Notes under the pieces: generated by a model
Told to the model about the DNA's origin: nothing
Database searches by the model: none
The model's input: only the letters and a program-made list of their open reading frames with translations
Assembly (NCBI GenBank): GCA_018823745.1
Contig: JAHJHR010000011.1
Location: 231,802-295,801 of the forward strand
Direction: 5' to 3'
Length of the DNA: 64,000 bases
Origin: Alphaproteobacteria bacterium
Lineage (GTDB): Bacteria > Pseudomonadota > Alphaproteobacteria > Oceanibaculales > Oceanibaculaceae
Translations under genes and position numbers: made by a program
In this document: one piece after another, positions 17,244 to 27,973 of the stretch
Layout: every line of letters begins with the position of its first letter
How positions within the stretch are numbered: the first letter of the stretch is position 1

Positions 17244-18452
17244 ATGACCGACGCCTTCATCTGCGACGCCATCCGCACGCCGATTGGTCGCTTCGCCGGC
17301 AGCCTGTCTGCCGTGCGCCCGGACGACCTTGCCACTGTGCCGCTCAAAGCCTTGATGGAGCGTAATAAATCGGTCGATTGGGCGGCTGTGGATGACATCA
17401 TTTTCGGCTGCGTTAACCAGGCCGGCGAGGATAACCGCAACGTCGCCCGCATGGCAGGGCTGCTGGCCGGATTGCCGGTCGAGGTGCCGGGCGCCACGGT
17501 GAACCGGCTCTGCGGCTCCGGCATGGAGGCCACCGTCCAGGCGGCCCGCACCATCCGCGCCGGCGAAGCCGCGCTGATGATCGCCGGCGGTGTGGAGAGC
17601 ATGTCGCGTGCGCCCTTCGTCATGCCGAAGGCCGACAGTGCCTTCTCCCGCAAGGCAGAAATCTATGACACCACCATCGGCTGGCGTTTCGTGAACCCGA
17701 TCATGGAAAAGCTGTACGGCACCGACCAGATGCCGGAAACCGCCGAGAATGTCGCCGAGCAGTTCCAGGTCAGCCGCGAGGACCAGGATGCCTTCGCGCT
17801 GCGCAGCCAGCATAAGGCCGCCGCCGCGCAGGCCAATGGACGGCTGGCGAAGGAGATAGTCGCCGTCACCATCCCGCGCCGCAAGGGCGACCCCATCGTG
17901 GTGGACCAGGACGAGCATCCGCGCGGCGACACCACCATCGAGCAGCTGGCGAAGCTGTCCACACCCTTCCGCAAGGAGGGCGGCACGGTGACCGCCGGCA
18001 ATGCGTCCGGCGTGAATGACGGCGCGGCGGCGATCATCGTCGCCTCGGAAGCCGCAGCCCGCGCCCATGGCCTGACGCCCCGCGCCCGTATCGTCGCCTC
18101 CGCCGTTGCCGGTGTCGCACCCCGCATCATGGGCATTGGCCCGGCCCCGGCCTCGGAAAAGGTGCTGAAGCTGGCCGGCCTGACCATCGACCAGATGGAT
18201 GTGATCGAGCTGAACGAGGCCTTCGCCGCGCAGGCGCTGGCGACCACCCGCATGCTGGGCATTGCCGATGACGATCCCCGCGTGAACCCGAATGGTGGCG
18301 CGATTGCGCTGGGCCATCCGCTGGGCGCCAGCGGTGCCCGCCTGCTGCTGACGGCAGCGCAGCAGCTGCACGAGACCGGCGGGCGCTATGCGCTGTGCAC
18401 CATGTGCATCGGCGTCGGCCAGGGCATCGCCACTATTATTGAGCGCGTCTGA
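17244..18452 (+). CDS. Acetyl-CoA acyltransferase, 3-oxoadipyl-CoA thiolase type
   Basis: A 402-residue thiolase. The nucleophile Cys90 is in NRLCGSGMEA, His358 in GGAIALGHPLG, and the second Cys388 in CTMCIGVGQG. The inserted segment YDTTIGWRFVNP followed by MPETAENVA is characteristic of PcaF/PaaJ-type 3-oxoadipyl-CoA thiolases, which split 3-oxoadipyl-CoA to succinyl-CoA and acetyl-CoA. The ATG at 17244 follows AGAGGA. The stop overlaps the next start (TGATG), so translation is coupled to the 3-hydroxyacyl-CoA dehydrogenase. A general beta-ketothiolase role remains possible. Confidence 0.88.
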   Translation: MTDAFICDAIRTPIGRFAGSLSAVRPDDLATVPLKALMERNKSVDWAAVDDIIFGCVNQAGEDNRNVARMAGLLAGLPVEVPGATVNRLCGSGMEATVQAARTIRAGEAALMIAGGVESMSRAPFVMPKADSAFSRKAEIYDTTIGWRFVNPIMEKLYGTDQMPETAENVAEQFQVSREDQDAFALRSQHKAAAAQANGRLAKEIVAVTIPRRKGDPIVVDQDEHPRGDTTIEQLAKLSTPFRKEGGTVTAGNASGVNDGAAAIIVASEAAARAHGLTPRARIVASAVAGVAPRIMGIGPAPASEKVLKLAGLTIDQMDVIELNEAFAAQALATTRMLGIADDDPRVNPNGGAIALGHPLGASGARLLLTAAQQLHETGGRYALCTMCIGVGQGIATIIERV

Positions 18453-19960
18453 TGGACGTCACAAAGCAGGACTTCACCGTCGGCGTCGTTGGCGCCGGGG
18501 CCATGGGCCAGGGCATCGTCCAGGTCGGGCTTGAGGGCGGCTGCCGGCTGGTGCTGCATGACGCCAAGCCGGGCGGGTCAGAGGCCGCGCGCGATCTGGT
18601 GTTCGGCCGGCTCGACCGGCTGGTCGAGAAAGGCCGGCTGGAAGCCGATGCCGTCGCCGGGATGAAGCAGAATTTCTCGATTGCCGATGATCTGGCCGGT
18701 CTTGCCGCCTGCCAGGTCGTGGTCGAGGCAGTGTTCGAGGATCTGGAGCTGAAGCGCAAGATTTTCGGCGAGCTCGAAAAGCATGTGGCGGCCGACGCCA
18801 TCCTGGCCTCCAACACTTCCTCCCTGCCGATTGCCGCCATTGCGCGCGGCTGCGAGAAACGCGGCCGGGTTGCCGGCATGCATTTCTTCAACCCCGTGCC
18901 GCTGATGAAGCTGGTCGAGATCATCAAGGGCCCGGATACCGACGACGATGTCGCGGTGGCGCTGGCCGAGCTGGGCAAGCGCATGGGCCGCACGCCGGTC
19001 ACGGTGAAGGACGCGCCGGGCTTTCTGGTGAATACCGGCGGCCGCGCCTACACCACCGAGGGTCTGCGGCTGCTGCATGAGGGCGTCGGCACCCCGGCAC
19101 AGATCGACGCTATCATGAAGGATTGCTGCGGCTTCCGCATGGGGCCGTTCGAGCTGCTCGACCTGACCGGCATCGATGTGAACTACCCGGTCAGCATGAT
19201 CGTCTATGAGGGCTATCTGCACGATCCGCGCCTGAAGACCGTGCCGGCGCACAAGGCGCTCTACGAGGCAGGGAGGCTGGGCCGCAAGACCAAGGCCGGC
19301 TTCTACCGCTATGACGACAAGGGCGCCATTCTCGATGCGCCCAGCCCGGACCACCCGACCGGTGCCACGCCGCCCTCCACCGTCATCCTGGCCGAGAACG
19401 ACCCGCGCCTGACCAAATTCTGCGCCGGGCTGGGTATTTCAATCAGCGAGGTTGATGACGGCACCAGCCCGATTCTCTGCGCCCCCATCGGTGAGGATGC
19501 CACTACCCTCTCCGCCCGCACCGGCCGCGACCATCGCCGGCTTGTGGCGCTCGACCTGACGCCGGATATCTCGAAGCGCATCACGATCATGACCGCGCCG
19601 GGGGCCGATCCGGCGATGCGCGATGCGGTGGCCGCCCTGGTCGGCCGGGATGGTCGCAAGGTCACGGCGATACAGGATTCGCCGGGCTTCGTTGCCCAGC
19701 GCATCCGCGCCATGGTCGGCAACCTGTCCTGCGAGATGGCGCAGATCGGCCTTGCCAGCCCGGCGGAGATCGATCTTGCCATGACGCTGGGGCTCAACTA
19801 TCCGCAGGGCCCGCTCGCCATGATCGACGTCATGGGCGTGGCAACCACCTGCCGGATTCTGGAACAGTTGCAGGCGATCACCGGCGAAGACCGCTACCGC
19901 CCCAGCCTCTGGCTCCGCCGCCGCGCGCTGCTGGGCCTGTCAGCAACCGTGGCGGGGTAA
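18452..19960 (+). CDS. 3-hydroxyacyl-CoA dehydrogenase (long PaaH-like form)
   Basis: A 502-residue NAD-dependent dehydrogenase with the Rossmann motif VGAGAMGQGI at 14-23 and ASNTSSLPI in the active-site region. The catalytic His lies in GMHFFNPVPLMKLVEII. The usual C-terminal dehydrogenase domain (about 190-290) is followed by a linker and a second copy of that domain (about 400-490; QDSPGFVAQRIRAM). This two-C-domain length matches the PaaH/DcaH type acting on 3-hydroxyadipyl-CoA. It is translationally coupled to the thiolase. With the hydratase it completes a beta-oxidation set. Confidence 0.88.
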   Translation: MDVTKQDFTVGVVGAGAMGQGIVQVGLEGGCRLVLHDAKPGGSEAARDLVFGRLDRLVEKGRLEADAVAGMKQNFSIADDLAGLAACQVVVEAVFEDLELKRKIFGELEKHVAADAILASNTSSLPIAAIARGCEKRGRVAGMHFFNPVPLMKLVEIIKGPDTDDDVAVALAELGKRMGRTPVTVKDAPGFLVNTGGRAYTTEGLRLLHEGVGTPAQIDAIMKDCCGFRMGPFELLDLTGIDVNYPVSMIVYEGYLHDPRLKTVPAHKALYEAGRLGRKTKAGFYRYDDKGAILDAPSPDHPTGATPPSTVILAENDPRLTKFCAGLGISISEVDDGTSPILCAPIGEDATTLSARTGRDHRRLVALDLTPDISKRITIMTAPGADPAMRDAVAALVGRDGRKVTAIQDSPGFVAQRIRAMVGNLSCEMAQIGLASPAEIDLAMTLGLNYPQGPLAMIDVMGVATTCRILEQLQAITGEDRYRPSLWLRRRALLGLSATVAG

Positions 19961-19989
19961 GACGCCTTTTCACTCAGGCCCACTCCGTC

Positions 19990-20089
19990 CGTCACCCCCG
20001 GCCTTGTGCCGGGGGTCCATGCCTCAGCTTACTGGATATCGGTCGAGAAGGCTGAACCCTGGATTCCCGGGACAAGCCCGGAACTGACG
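19990..20089. repeat. Inverted pair of 30-base palindromic repeats (family 1, variant arms)
   Basis: Two family-1 elements face each other at 19990-20019 and 20060-20089. Both keep the CGTCA and TCCA ends and a CTTGT loop. The first has arms CCCCCGGC / GCCGGGGG; the second, read on the minus strand, has GTTCCGGG / CCCGGGAA, with one wobble and one end mismatch. The pair occupies nearly all of the gap between two convergent genes and may end transcription from both sides. Confidence 0.75.
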
Positions 20090-20103
20090 GAAGAGAAGAG
20101 GAG

Positions 20104-22209
<2,106 letters not shown>

Positions 22210-22213
22210 GGCA

Positions 22214-23104
22214 TCAGTCCCTCAGCGACACTTCGCGCAGGCCGTCGGCCAGCAGGTTGAAGCCCAGCACCAGCGAGGATATCGCGATGCAGGGGAAGAT
22301 GGTCATGTGCGGGAAGCTCATCGCCATGCCGCGCGTCTCATTGACCATGCCGCCCCAATCAGGATCGGGCGGCGGCAGGCCGAGGCCCAGGAATCCCAGC
22401 ACGCCGATGGTGATGATGACATAGCCGACGCGCAGGCAGGCATCGACGATCAGCGGCCCGCGCGCATTCGGCAGGATTTCCACGAACATGATGTAGAGCG
22501 AGGATTCGCCCCGTGTCTGCGCCGCCGCCACATAATCGCGGTTGCGCAGATCGAGCACCAGGCCACGCACGATGCGCATGATGCCCGGCGCGCTGGCGAA
22601 GGTGACCGCCAGCACGATGTTGATGCCCGACGCGCCGAAGGTGGTGATGATGACCACATAGAGCACCAGGATCGGGAAGGACAGGATCACATCAGCCGAG
22701 CGGCTCAGCACATCGTCGATCCAGCCGCGCTTGTAGCCGGCCGCCAGCCCCATCAGGATGCCCACCGCATAGGCGCAGAAGGTCGCCAGCGGGGCATAGA
22801 ACAGCACGGTCCTGGCACCCCACATCAGGCGCGAGAGGATATCCCGCCCCAGATGGTCGGTGCCAAGCCAGAAGGTGCCGGTCGGCGGCAGATTGAAGCC
22901 CGGCGCCATGAAGGGCACGTATTGCGCATTCGGGGGGAACGGCGCCAGCAGCGGCGCCAGCAGCGCCATAGCCACCCAGAACACGATGATGCCAAGGCCG
23001 ATGGAGCCGACCCAGCTTTCCCGGATCAGCGCGGCGCGGCGCAGATACTGCATGATCTTTGAGGGGCGCGCGGACCGGATTGCGTTGTCTGTCATCTCAG
23101 CCAC
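22214..23104 (-). CDS. ABC transporter permease, DppC type
   Basis: A 296-residue inner-membrane permease. An N-terminal cytoplasmic stretch is followed by one span near 35-55 and then the five-span transport domain. The sequence GTDHLGRDILSRLMWGARTVL is the hallmark of the DppC/OppC family, and the ATPase-contact EAA-type loop lies near 170-195. Its start overlaps the end of the DppB-like gene by eight bases, so the two permeases are translationally coupled. It works with the DppB-like partner, the fused ATPase and the Tat-exported binding protein. Confidence 0.92.
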   Translation of the reverse strand: MAEMTDNAIRSARPSKIMQYLRRAALIRESWVGSIGLGIIVFWVAMALLAPLLAPFPPNAQYVPFMAPGFNLPPTGTFWLGTDHLGRDILSRLMWGARTVLFYAPLATFCAYAVGILMGLAAGYKRGWIDDVLSRSADVILSFPILVLYVVIITTFGASGINIVLAVTFASAPGIMRIVRGLVLDLRNRDYVAAAQTRGESSLYIMFVEILPNARGPLIVDACLRVGYVIITIGVLGFLGLGLPPPDPDWGGMVNETRGMAMSFPHMTIFPCIAISSLVLGFNLLADGLREVSLRD

Positions 23105-24032
23105 CCAGCCGGATGCGGGGATTGAGATAGGTATAGCCGATATCGGCGATGGTCTGCGTCGTCACGGCGACGAAGACGGCGACCATGGCGCAGGCCTGGA
23201 TCATGTAGATGTCCTGGTTCAGCGAAGCCTCCAGCAGCAGCGCGCCGAAGCCCTTATAGGCGAAGAAGAATTCCACCACGATGACGCCGGACAGCAGCCA
23301 GTTGATCTGCAGCATGATCACGGTGAAGGGCGCGATCAGCGCATTGCGCAGCGCATGGCGCAGGATCACCTGGCGATAAGGCAGGCCCTTCAATATGGCG
23401 GTGCGGATATAAGGCGTCTGCATCACCTCCGCCATCGAGGCGCGGGTCATGCGCACCAGATAGCCGAAACCGTAGAGGAACAGCACCAGGACCGGCAGGA
23501 TCAGCTGCACAGGGTCGAAGCCGCCGCTCATCGCGCTGGTGCCGGGCAGCCAGCCCAGCGTGAAAACGAAGATAAAGGCCAGCAGCACGGCGCTGGCGAA
23601 TTCCGGTACCGAGGTGGTGCCGATGGAGGTCAGCGAGATGGTGCGGTCGAGGGCAGAGCCCTCCTTCATGCCGGCCAGCACGCCCAGAGTCAGCGACACC
23701 GGCACCATGATGGCGTAGGTCGCCGCACCCAGGATCGCGGTATTGCCCAGCCGGTCCCACAGAATATCTGAAACCGGGGCCTTGAAGCGGATCGACTGCC
23801 CGAAATCGCCGGTAGCGATGCCAAACAGCCAGTCGAAATAGCGCACATAGAGCGGCCGGAAATAGCCGTTGTTTTCCAGCCAGATGTTGCGCTGCTCGAT
23901 TGAGGTGTAGGGGCCGAGCACCTTCACGGCGACGCTCTCGCCATTCACCTCCAGCAACAGGAACAGCAGGATCGAAACGACCAGCATGGTCAGCAGCATA
24001 TAGCCGACCCGCTTGGCCAGAAAGATCACCAT
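23097..24032 (-). CDS. ABC transporter permease, DppB type
   Basis: A 311-residue inner-membrane permease with a first span at about 9-29 and five further spans. YLVRMTRASMAEVMQTPYIRTA is the DppB/OppB ATPase-contact segment. It forms the membrane channel with the DppC-like subunit. The gene lies 66 bases downstream of the binding-protein gene on the same strand, in the usual order binding protein - permease - permease - ATPase. Confidence 0.92.
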   Translation of the reverse strand: MVIFLAKRVGYMLLTMLVVSILLFLLLEVNGESVAVKVLGPYTSIEQRNIWLENNGYFRPLYVRYFDWLFGIATGDFGQSIRFKAPVSDILWDRLGNTAILGAATYAIMVPVSLTLGVLAGMKEGSALDRTISLTSIGTTSVPEFASAVLLAFIFVFTLGWLPGTSAMSGGFDPVQLILPVLVLFLYGFGYLVRMTRASMAEVMQTPYIRTAILKGLPYRQVILRHALRNALIAPFTVIMLQINWLLSGVIVVEFFFAYKGFGALLLEASLNQDIYMIQACAMVAVFVAVTTQTIADIGYTYLNPRIRLGG

Positions 24033-24098
24033 GAACGCGGTCCTCCACCGAAACGGCCACGGCGCTCCCTATGAACGCCGTGGCCGCCGGTTCGTTTC

Positions 24099-25763
24099 TT
24101 AAGCGTCGAGCCAGACCTTGTTCAGGTGCATCTCCTCGGCGGGCTGAATCTCGAAGCCCTTCACCTTCTTGTTGGCGACCGTGAAGATTGAGCGCCAGTA
24201 AGGCTGGATTATGACCGCATCCTGCTGCAGCAGCTTCTGCACAGGCACCATCTTTTCCTTGCGCTTCGTCGGATCGAGCACGCCCATCGCATCGTCCAGC
24301 AGCTTGTCGAATTCCGGATTGGCATAGGAACTCTCATTCCAGGCCACGCCGGACCGGTAGGCCAGGTTCAGCACCTGCACGCCCAGCGGGCGGTGGGTCC
24401 AGGAGGTGAAGCCGAAAGGTGTGGTCGTCCAGCGATCCCAATAGGTGCCGCCCGGCAGGATGTTGACCTTCAGGTTGATGCCCGCCGGCTTCAGCATTTC
24501 CGCCAGCGCCAGGCAGGTATTCGGCTCCCAGGCCGGCTGGGCGACGCAATCGATGGTCAGGTCCAGCCCGTTGCCGTGGCCGGCCTCGGCCAGAAGCTTG
24601 CGGGCCTTGTCGTAATCCTGGGTCATCGCCGGGATCTTGGCATATTCCGGATGAACCGGGCTGACATGGTGATCCTCGCCCGGCACGCCGAAGCCCTGAT
24701 AGGCGATCTCCAGCAGGCGGCCATGGTCGATACAGGCCTGGATCGCCTGGCGCACGCGGATGTCGTCGAACGGCTTCTGGTCGACCTTCATACGCGCCAC
24801 GCCGGTCTGGCCGGTGACGGTCTCGTACATCTGCAATTGCGGCATCTGCTTGATCGCCGGCACGTTCTGGGCGATCAGGCGATAGAGCAGATCGACCTGA
24901 TTGGAGGCGATGGCCGCCAGCCAGGCGGAATGGTCATCGCCATGATCGACATACTGGATGCCATCCAGATAGACCTCACCGCCCCAATAGGCACCCTCGC
25001 GGCGCTCGAATACTGCCGTCTCGCCGACGCGGAAATTCTTCAGCGCGAAGGGGCTGGTGCCAACCGGGTTTTCGGCCAGATTGCCGCCCTGCTTGGTAAA
25101 ATTGCGATGCACGATGAGAGCCGGGTAATCGCCCATCGATTCCGGCAGCGCAATATCGGCGGTCTGCAAATTGAAGCGCACGGTATGGGCATCGACCCGT
25201 TCGATGGCGTTCGGCGCCATCTTCTTCTTGCCGCCCTCTTCAACCGTCATCGAGCTGAAGCGGCCGAGATTAGAGGAACCGGTGGCGGGGTCGAGCCAGC
25301 GCTCGAAATTGAACACCACGTCATCGGCGATGAAGTCGTCGCCATTCGACCACTTCACGCCCTTGCGCAGGCGGAAGGTCCAAGTCTTCAGATCGTCCGA
25401 CGCGTCCCAGCTTTCCGCCAGATGCGGGCGGGTGACATTGTCGGAACCGACCTGGGTCAGGGATTCGACGATATGACGGCCGATATTGCCCTTCTCCGAC
25501 CAGTCATAGATTGCCGGATCGCTGATTTCCTTCACATTCATGGAAACGCGCAAGGTGCCACCCTTCTTCGGCGTGGCGCTTTGCGCCAGAGCAGCCGAAG
25601 ACGTGCCCATGATCTTGTCCGCCAGACCATAGGCAACTGTGGAAGACACGCCCAGCAGGGCGGCGGTGCGGAGGAAGTCCCGCCGGCCGACGCGCCCCTG
25701 CCCCAGTTGTTCCGCCAGGCGGGGAATGTAGGAATGCAGGCCGTCGGTTGTTTTCTTGGTCAT
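24099..25763 (-). CDS. ABC transporter substrate-binding protein, family 5, Tat-exported
   Basis: A 554-residue periplasmic binding protein of the peptide/opine/nickel family (SBP_bac_5). The N-terminus carries a twin-arginine signal (R27-R28-D-F-L, then a hydrophobic AALLGV stretch), implying export after folding. The body has the family pattern: AESWDASDDLKTWTFRLRKG, then FNFERWLDP, and a C-terminal FTVANKKVKGFEIQP. It heads the operon. Ligand is unknown; peptides, opines and related compounds all fit. An inverted repeat with AAATCAAT arms lies 40 bases upstream of the start and may be an operator. Confidence 0.9.
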   Translation of the reverse strand: MTKKTTDGLHSYIPRLAEQLGQGRVGRRDFLRTAALLGVSSTVAYGLADKIMGTSSAALAQSATPKKGGTLRVSMNVKEISDPAIYDWSEKGNIGRHIVESLTQVGSDNVTRPHLAESWDASDDLKTWTFRLRKGVKWSNGDDFIADDVVFNFERWLDPATGSSNLGRFSSMTVEEGGKKKMAPNAIERVDAHTVRFNLQTADIALPESMGDYPALIVHRNFTKQGGNLAENPVGTSPFALKNFRVGETAVFERREGAYWGGEVYLDGIQYVDHGDDHSAWLAAIASNQVDLLYRLIAQNVPAIKQMPQLQMYETVTGQTGVARMKVDQKPFDDIRVRQAIQACIDHGRLLEIAYQGFGVPGEDHHVSPVHPEYAKIPAMTQDYDKARKLLAEAGHGNGLDLTIDCVAQPAWEPNTCLALAEMLKPAGINLKVNILPGGTYWDRWTTTPFGFTSWTHRPLGVQVLNLAYRSGVAWNESSYANPEFDKLLDDAMGVLDPTKRKEKMVPVQKLLQQDAVIIQPYWRSIFTVANKKVKGFEIQPAEEMHLNKVWLDA

Positions 25764-25802
25764 TTCTGTACCCCGTATATGACAAGTGGCGAGACAGAGA
25801 AA

Positions 25803-25829
25803 AAATCAATAAATCGTAAACATTGATTT
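25803..25829. promoter_or_regulatory. AT-rich inverted repeat upstream of the peptide ABC operon
   Basis: AAATCAAT (25803-25810) and ATTGATTT (25822-25829) form perfect 8-base arms around 11 bases, 40 bases upstream of the binding-protein ATG on the minus strand. The position fits an operator or promoter-overlapping site. The rest of the 25764-26137 gap is AT-rich; it contains an imperfect dyad around 25886-25908 and a terminator at its right end. No ORF there is convincing. Confidence 0.45.
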
Positions 25830-26070
25830 CTTCCAGAGCAGTTACGCCCGTCAAATCGCCAATAAATAGCAATCCAGGAACGCCGAGTGCCCGTTAATTA
25901 CGGCTCACTGGCATAGTGATGTATATTCCTGATGATTCATGTCCACCCCGATTCATCGGAGAAAGGACGCGGATAGTCACTTATGGTTATGGATAATCAC
26001 CCTTCTGTCAACCGCTTGCGGCCTTATTTGCCAATACATTCAGAAAACACCCGCGATATCTTAAGCTTAA

Positions 26071-26107
26071 AACAAAACGGGCGCGGGTGCCGAAGCAACC
26101 GCGCCCG
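26071..26107 (-). terminator. Intrinsic terminator after the 177-codon gene
   Basis: On the minus strand CGGGCGCGG pairs with CCGCGCCCG (positions 26099-26107 and 26078-26086). A nested TGC/GCA pair closes a CGAA-type loop, and the hairpin is followed by TTTTGTT (26077-26071). This is a textbook rho-independent terminator, about 30 bases after the stop at 26138. Confidence 0.85.
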
Positions 26108-26137
26108 CAAGGTGGGGCACCAGGGAAAAAGCGAGGG

Positions 26138-26671
26138 TCAGTTGCGGCCCATGCCGGGAATGGCGATCTCGCCGCTTTCGAGCGCCAGCTTCAGCTCCTC
26201 GATGCCGCGCTGAGCCTCGTCATACATTTCGCGGCAGCGCTGGATTTCCTTCATCTGCGTCTCGCCGACCGTGACGCGGCCATTGCCGGCGGCATCAAGC
26301 AGCTTGGCGAGATAGCGGCCACGCAGCTTGGCGGCCATGACGATGACGCCCTCGACCTCGCGGGAGGACACGTCCATGACGATCTTGCGGGCTTCGGAGG
26401 TGAAATGCTGGCGCTGGAAATTATCCAGCTCGCGCAGATATTGCGGCACGCTGACACCCCGCGCCGACAGGCTGGGGGCATTCAGCCAGGCGGCCTGGGA
26501 AGATGCCGGCGCTGCTGCCGCAGCCGGGGTCTGGCGCGGCGCCGGGGCAGGCTCCGCATCCGGAATGGCGCGCAGCACGGGACGACGCGGCTGAGGTGCC
26601 GGGGCGGACTCCACCGCAGCCGGCTTTTCCTTTTTCGACGGCGCGAAGCGCGTGACGGTCAACAGCGACAT
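26138..26671 (-). CDS. Hypothetical protein, 177 residues, proline/alanine-rich N-half
   Basis: I do not recognise this protein. The ATG at 26671 follows a strong GGAGG site; a longer open frame to 26908 overlaps the next gene and looks non-coding. Residues 1-70 are rich in Pro and Ala (PAPQPRRP, PAPAPRQTPAA) and probably disordered. Residues 85-177 are charged and likely helical, from SVPQYLRELDNFQRQHF through MKEIQRCREMYDEAQRGIEEL. No signal peptide or membrane span is seen. It is a single-gene unit with its own intrinsic terminator, so it is very probably expressed. Confidence 0.75.
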   Translation of the reverse strand: MSLLTVTRFAPSKKEKPAAVESAPAPQPRRPVLRAIPDAEPAPAPRQTPAAAAAPASSQAAWLNAPSLSARGVSVPQYLRELDNFQRQHFTSEARKIVMDVSSREVEGVIVMAAKLRGRYLAKLLDAAGNGRVTVGETQMKEIQRCREMYDEAQRGIEELKLALESGEIAIPGMGRN

Positions 26672-26841
26672 GAAATCCTCCTGGCATATACGGCGGCCCT
26701 GCTGCGGGCCTCGCCAGAGAGAAGAGCAACCTTCATGCCAAGCGGCTGAATGGCAGAAAACCAGCATTGCGCTAAGAGCAGCCCCGCCCGAAGGCAGGAA
26801 TTGCCGGGCGGGATGCGCCGCCCGGCAGAAATGGCCAGCCC

Positions 26842-27870
26842 TTAGGCCAGCCGGTACAGATCGACCCCGTCCGGCCCGGCCTCGCGGATCAGCCTGCCCT
26901 CGCGCCACAGCAGGTTCAGATGCGCCAGCGCCTCGCCAATGGCGAAGCCGAGTTGCAGTGAATCCAGTTCGCGCGTGAACATCGCCTTCATCACCGACAA
27001 ACCGGTCTGGGGCTGTTTGGCGCAGGCGTCCAGGATGATGTCGAGGCGGTGACGGTGATGCTGGCGCAGATTCTCGATACGCGCATGCAGGCCGGTGAAG
27101 GGCGTGTCATGCGAGGGCAGGACCAGCGTGTCCTCCGGCAGATGGGCGAAGCGGTCCAGGCAGGCCAGATAGCGGCTGAGCGGATCGCCATCCGGCTCCT
27201 GCGGGAACAGCGAGACATTCGGGCTGATACGCGGCAGCACGATGTCGCCGCTGATCAGCAGCTTGTCCTCCGGGCAGGCCAGGCAGGCATGTTCCGGGCA
27301 ATGCCCCTCGCCGATGATGATCGTCCAGACGCGATTGCCGATGCGGATCTCGTCGCCGCCGAAAATCCGGCGATAGGAGGCAGGGATCGGCTCTACCCCT
27401 TCCCGGTAGCGGCCGAAGCGCTGCAACAGGGCAGGAATCTGCGCTTCCGGCACGCCGGCGCGGCGATAGAAGATTTCCGCCGCCTCGAACCGCCCGGCCG
27501 GGTCACTGGAATGCTGGTGGCGGGCATAGAGCCATTCGGCCTGTGTCATCCAGATCGGCGCCTTCCAGCGCCCGGTCATCCAGCCGGCCTGGCCCATATG
27601 GTCGGGATGGAAATGGGTGACCAGGATGCGGGTAACCGGCTTGCCCTCCAGCGTGCTGGCGAAGACAGATTCCCACAGATCGCGCACCTTCTCGCCGCCA
27701 ATGCCGGTATCGACCATGGTCCAGCCATCGCCATCCTCCAGCAGCCACAGATTGATGTGGTTCAGTGCGAAGGGCAGCGGCATGCGCACCCAATACACGC
27801 CATCGGCCACGCGCATGGCGCGGCCATCGAGCGGCAATTCGGAAAATCTGTAGGTAACCTCGGGCTTCAT
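26842..27870 (-). CDS. MBL-fold metallo-hydrolase
   Basis: A 342-residue metallo-beta-lactamase-fold hydrolase. The metal motif is His86-x-His88-x-Asp90-His91 (THFHPDHMG), with Asp54 in the preceding strand. A later EGHCPEHACL supplies another metal-site His, and LPSHDTPF supplies the last. The C-terminal third, from about residue 260, resembles the winged-helix tail of LACTB2-like family members. The real substrate of such proteins (thioesters, glutathione esters or others) is rarely readable from sequence. It is a single gene; the 170-base gap to the next gene holds that gene's leader. Confidence 0.85.
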   Translation of the reverse strand: MKPEVTYRFSELPLDGRAMRVADGVYWVRMPLPFALNHINLWLLEDGDGWTMVDTGIGGEKVRDLWESVFASTLEGKPVTRILVTHFHPDHMGQAGWMTGRWKAPIWMTQAEWLYARHQHSSDPAGRFEAAEIFYRRAGVPEAQIPALLQRFGRYREGVEPIPASYRRIFGGDEIRIGNRVWTIIIGEGHCPEHACLACPEDKLLISGDIVLPRISPNVSLFPQEPDGDPLSRYLACLDRFAHLPEDTLVLPSHDTPFTGLHARIENLRQHHRHRLDIILDACAKQPQTGLSVMKAMFTRELDSLQLGFAIGEALAHLNLLWREGRLIREAGPDGVDLYRLA

Positions 27871-27973
27871 GCGGCTTGTCCTCCTGTATGACAGGCAAAC
27901 CTACACGAGCCTGCGACGCAGCGCCTAGTCCGAGAGGTGTGGAACAGCCATGCGCTGCGACGTGTCCGGAGGA

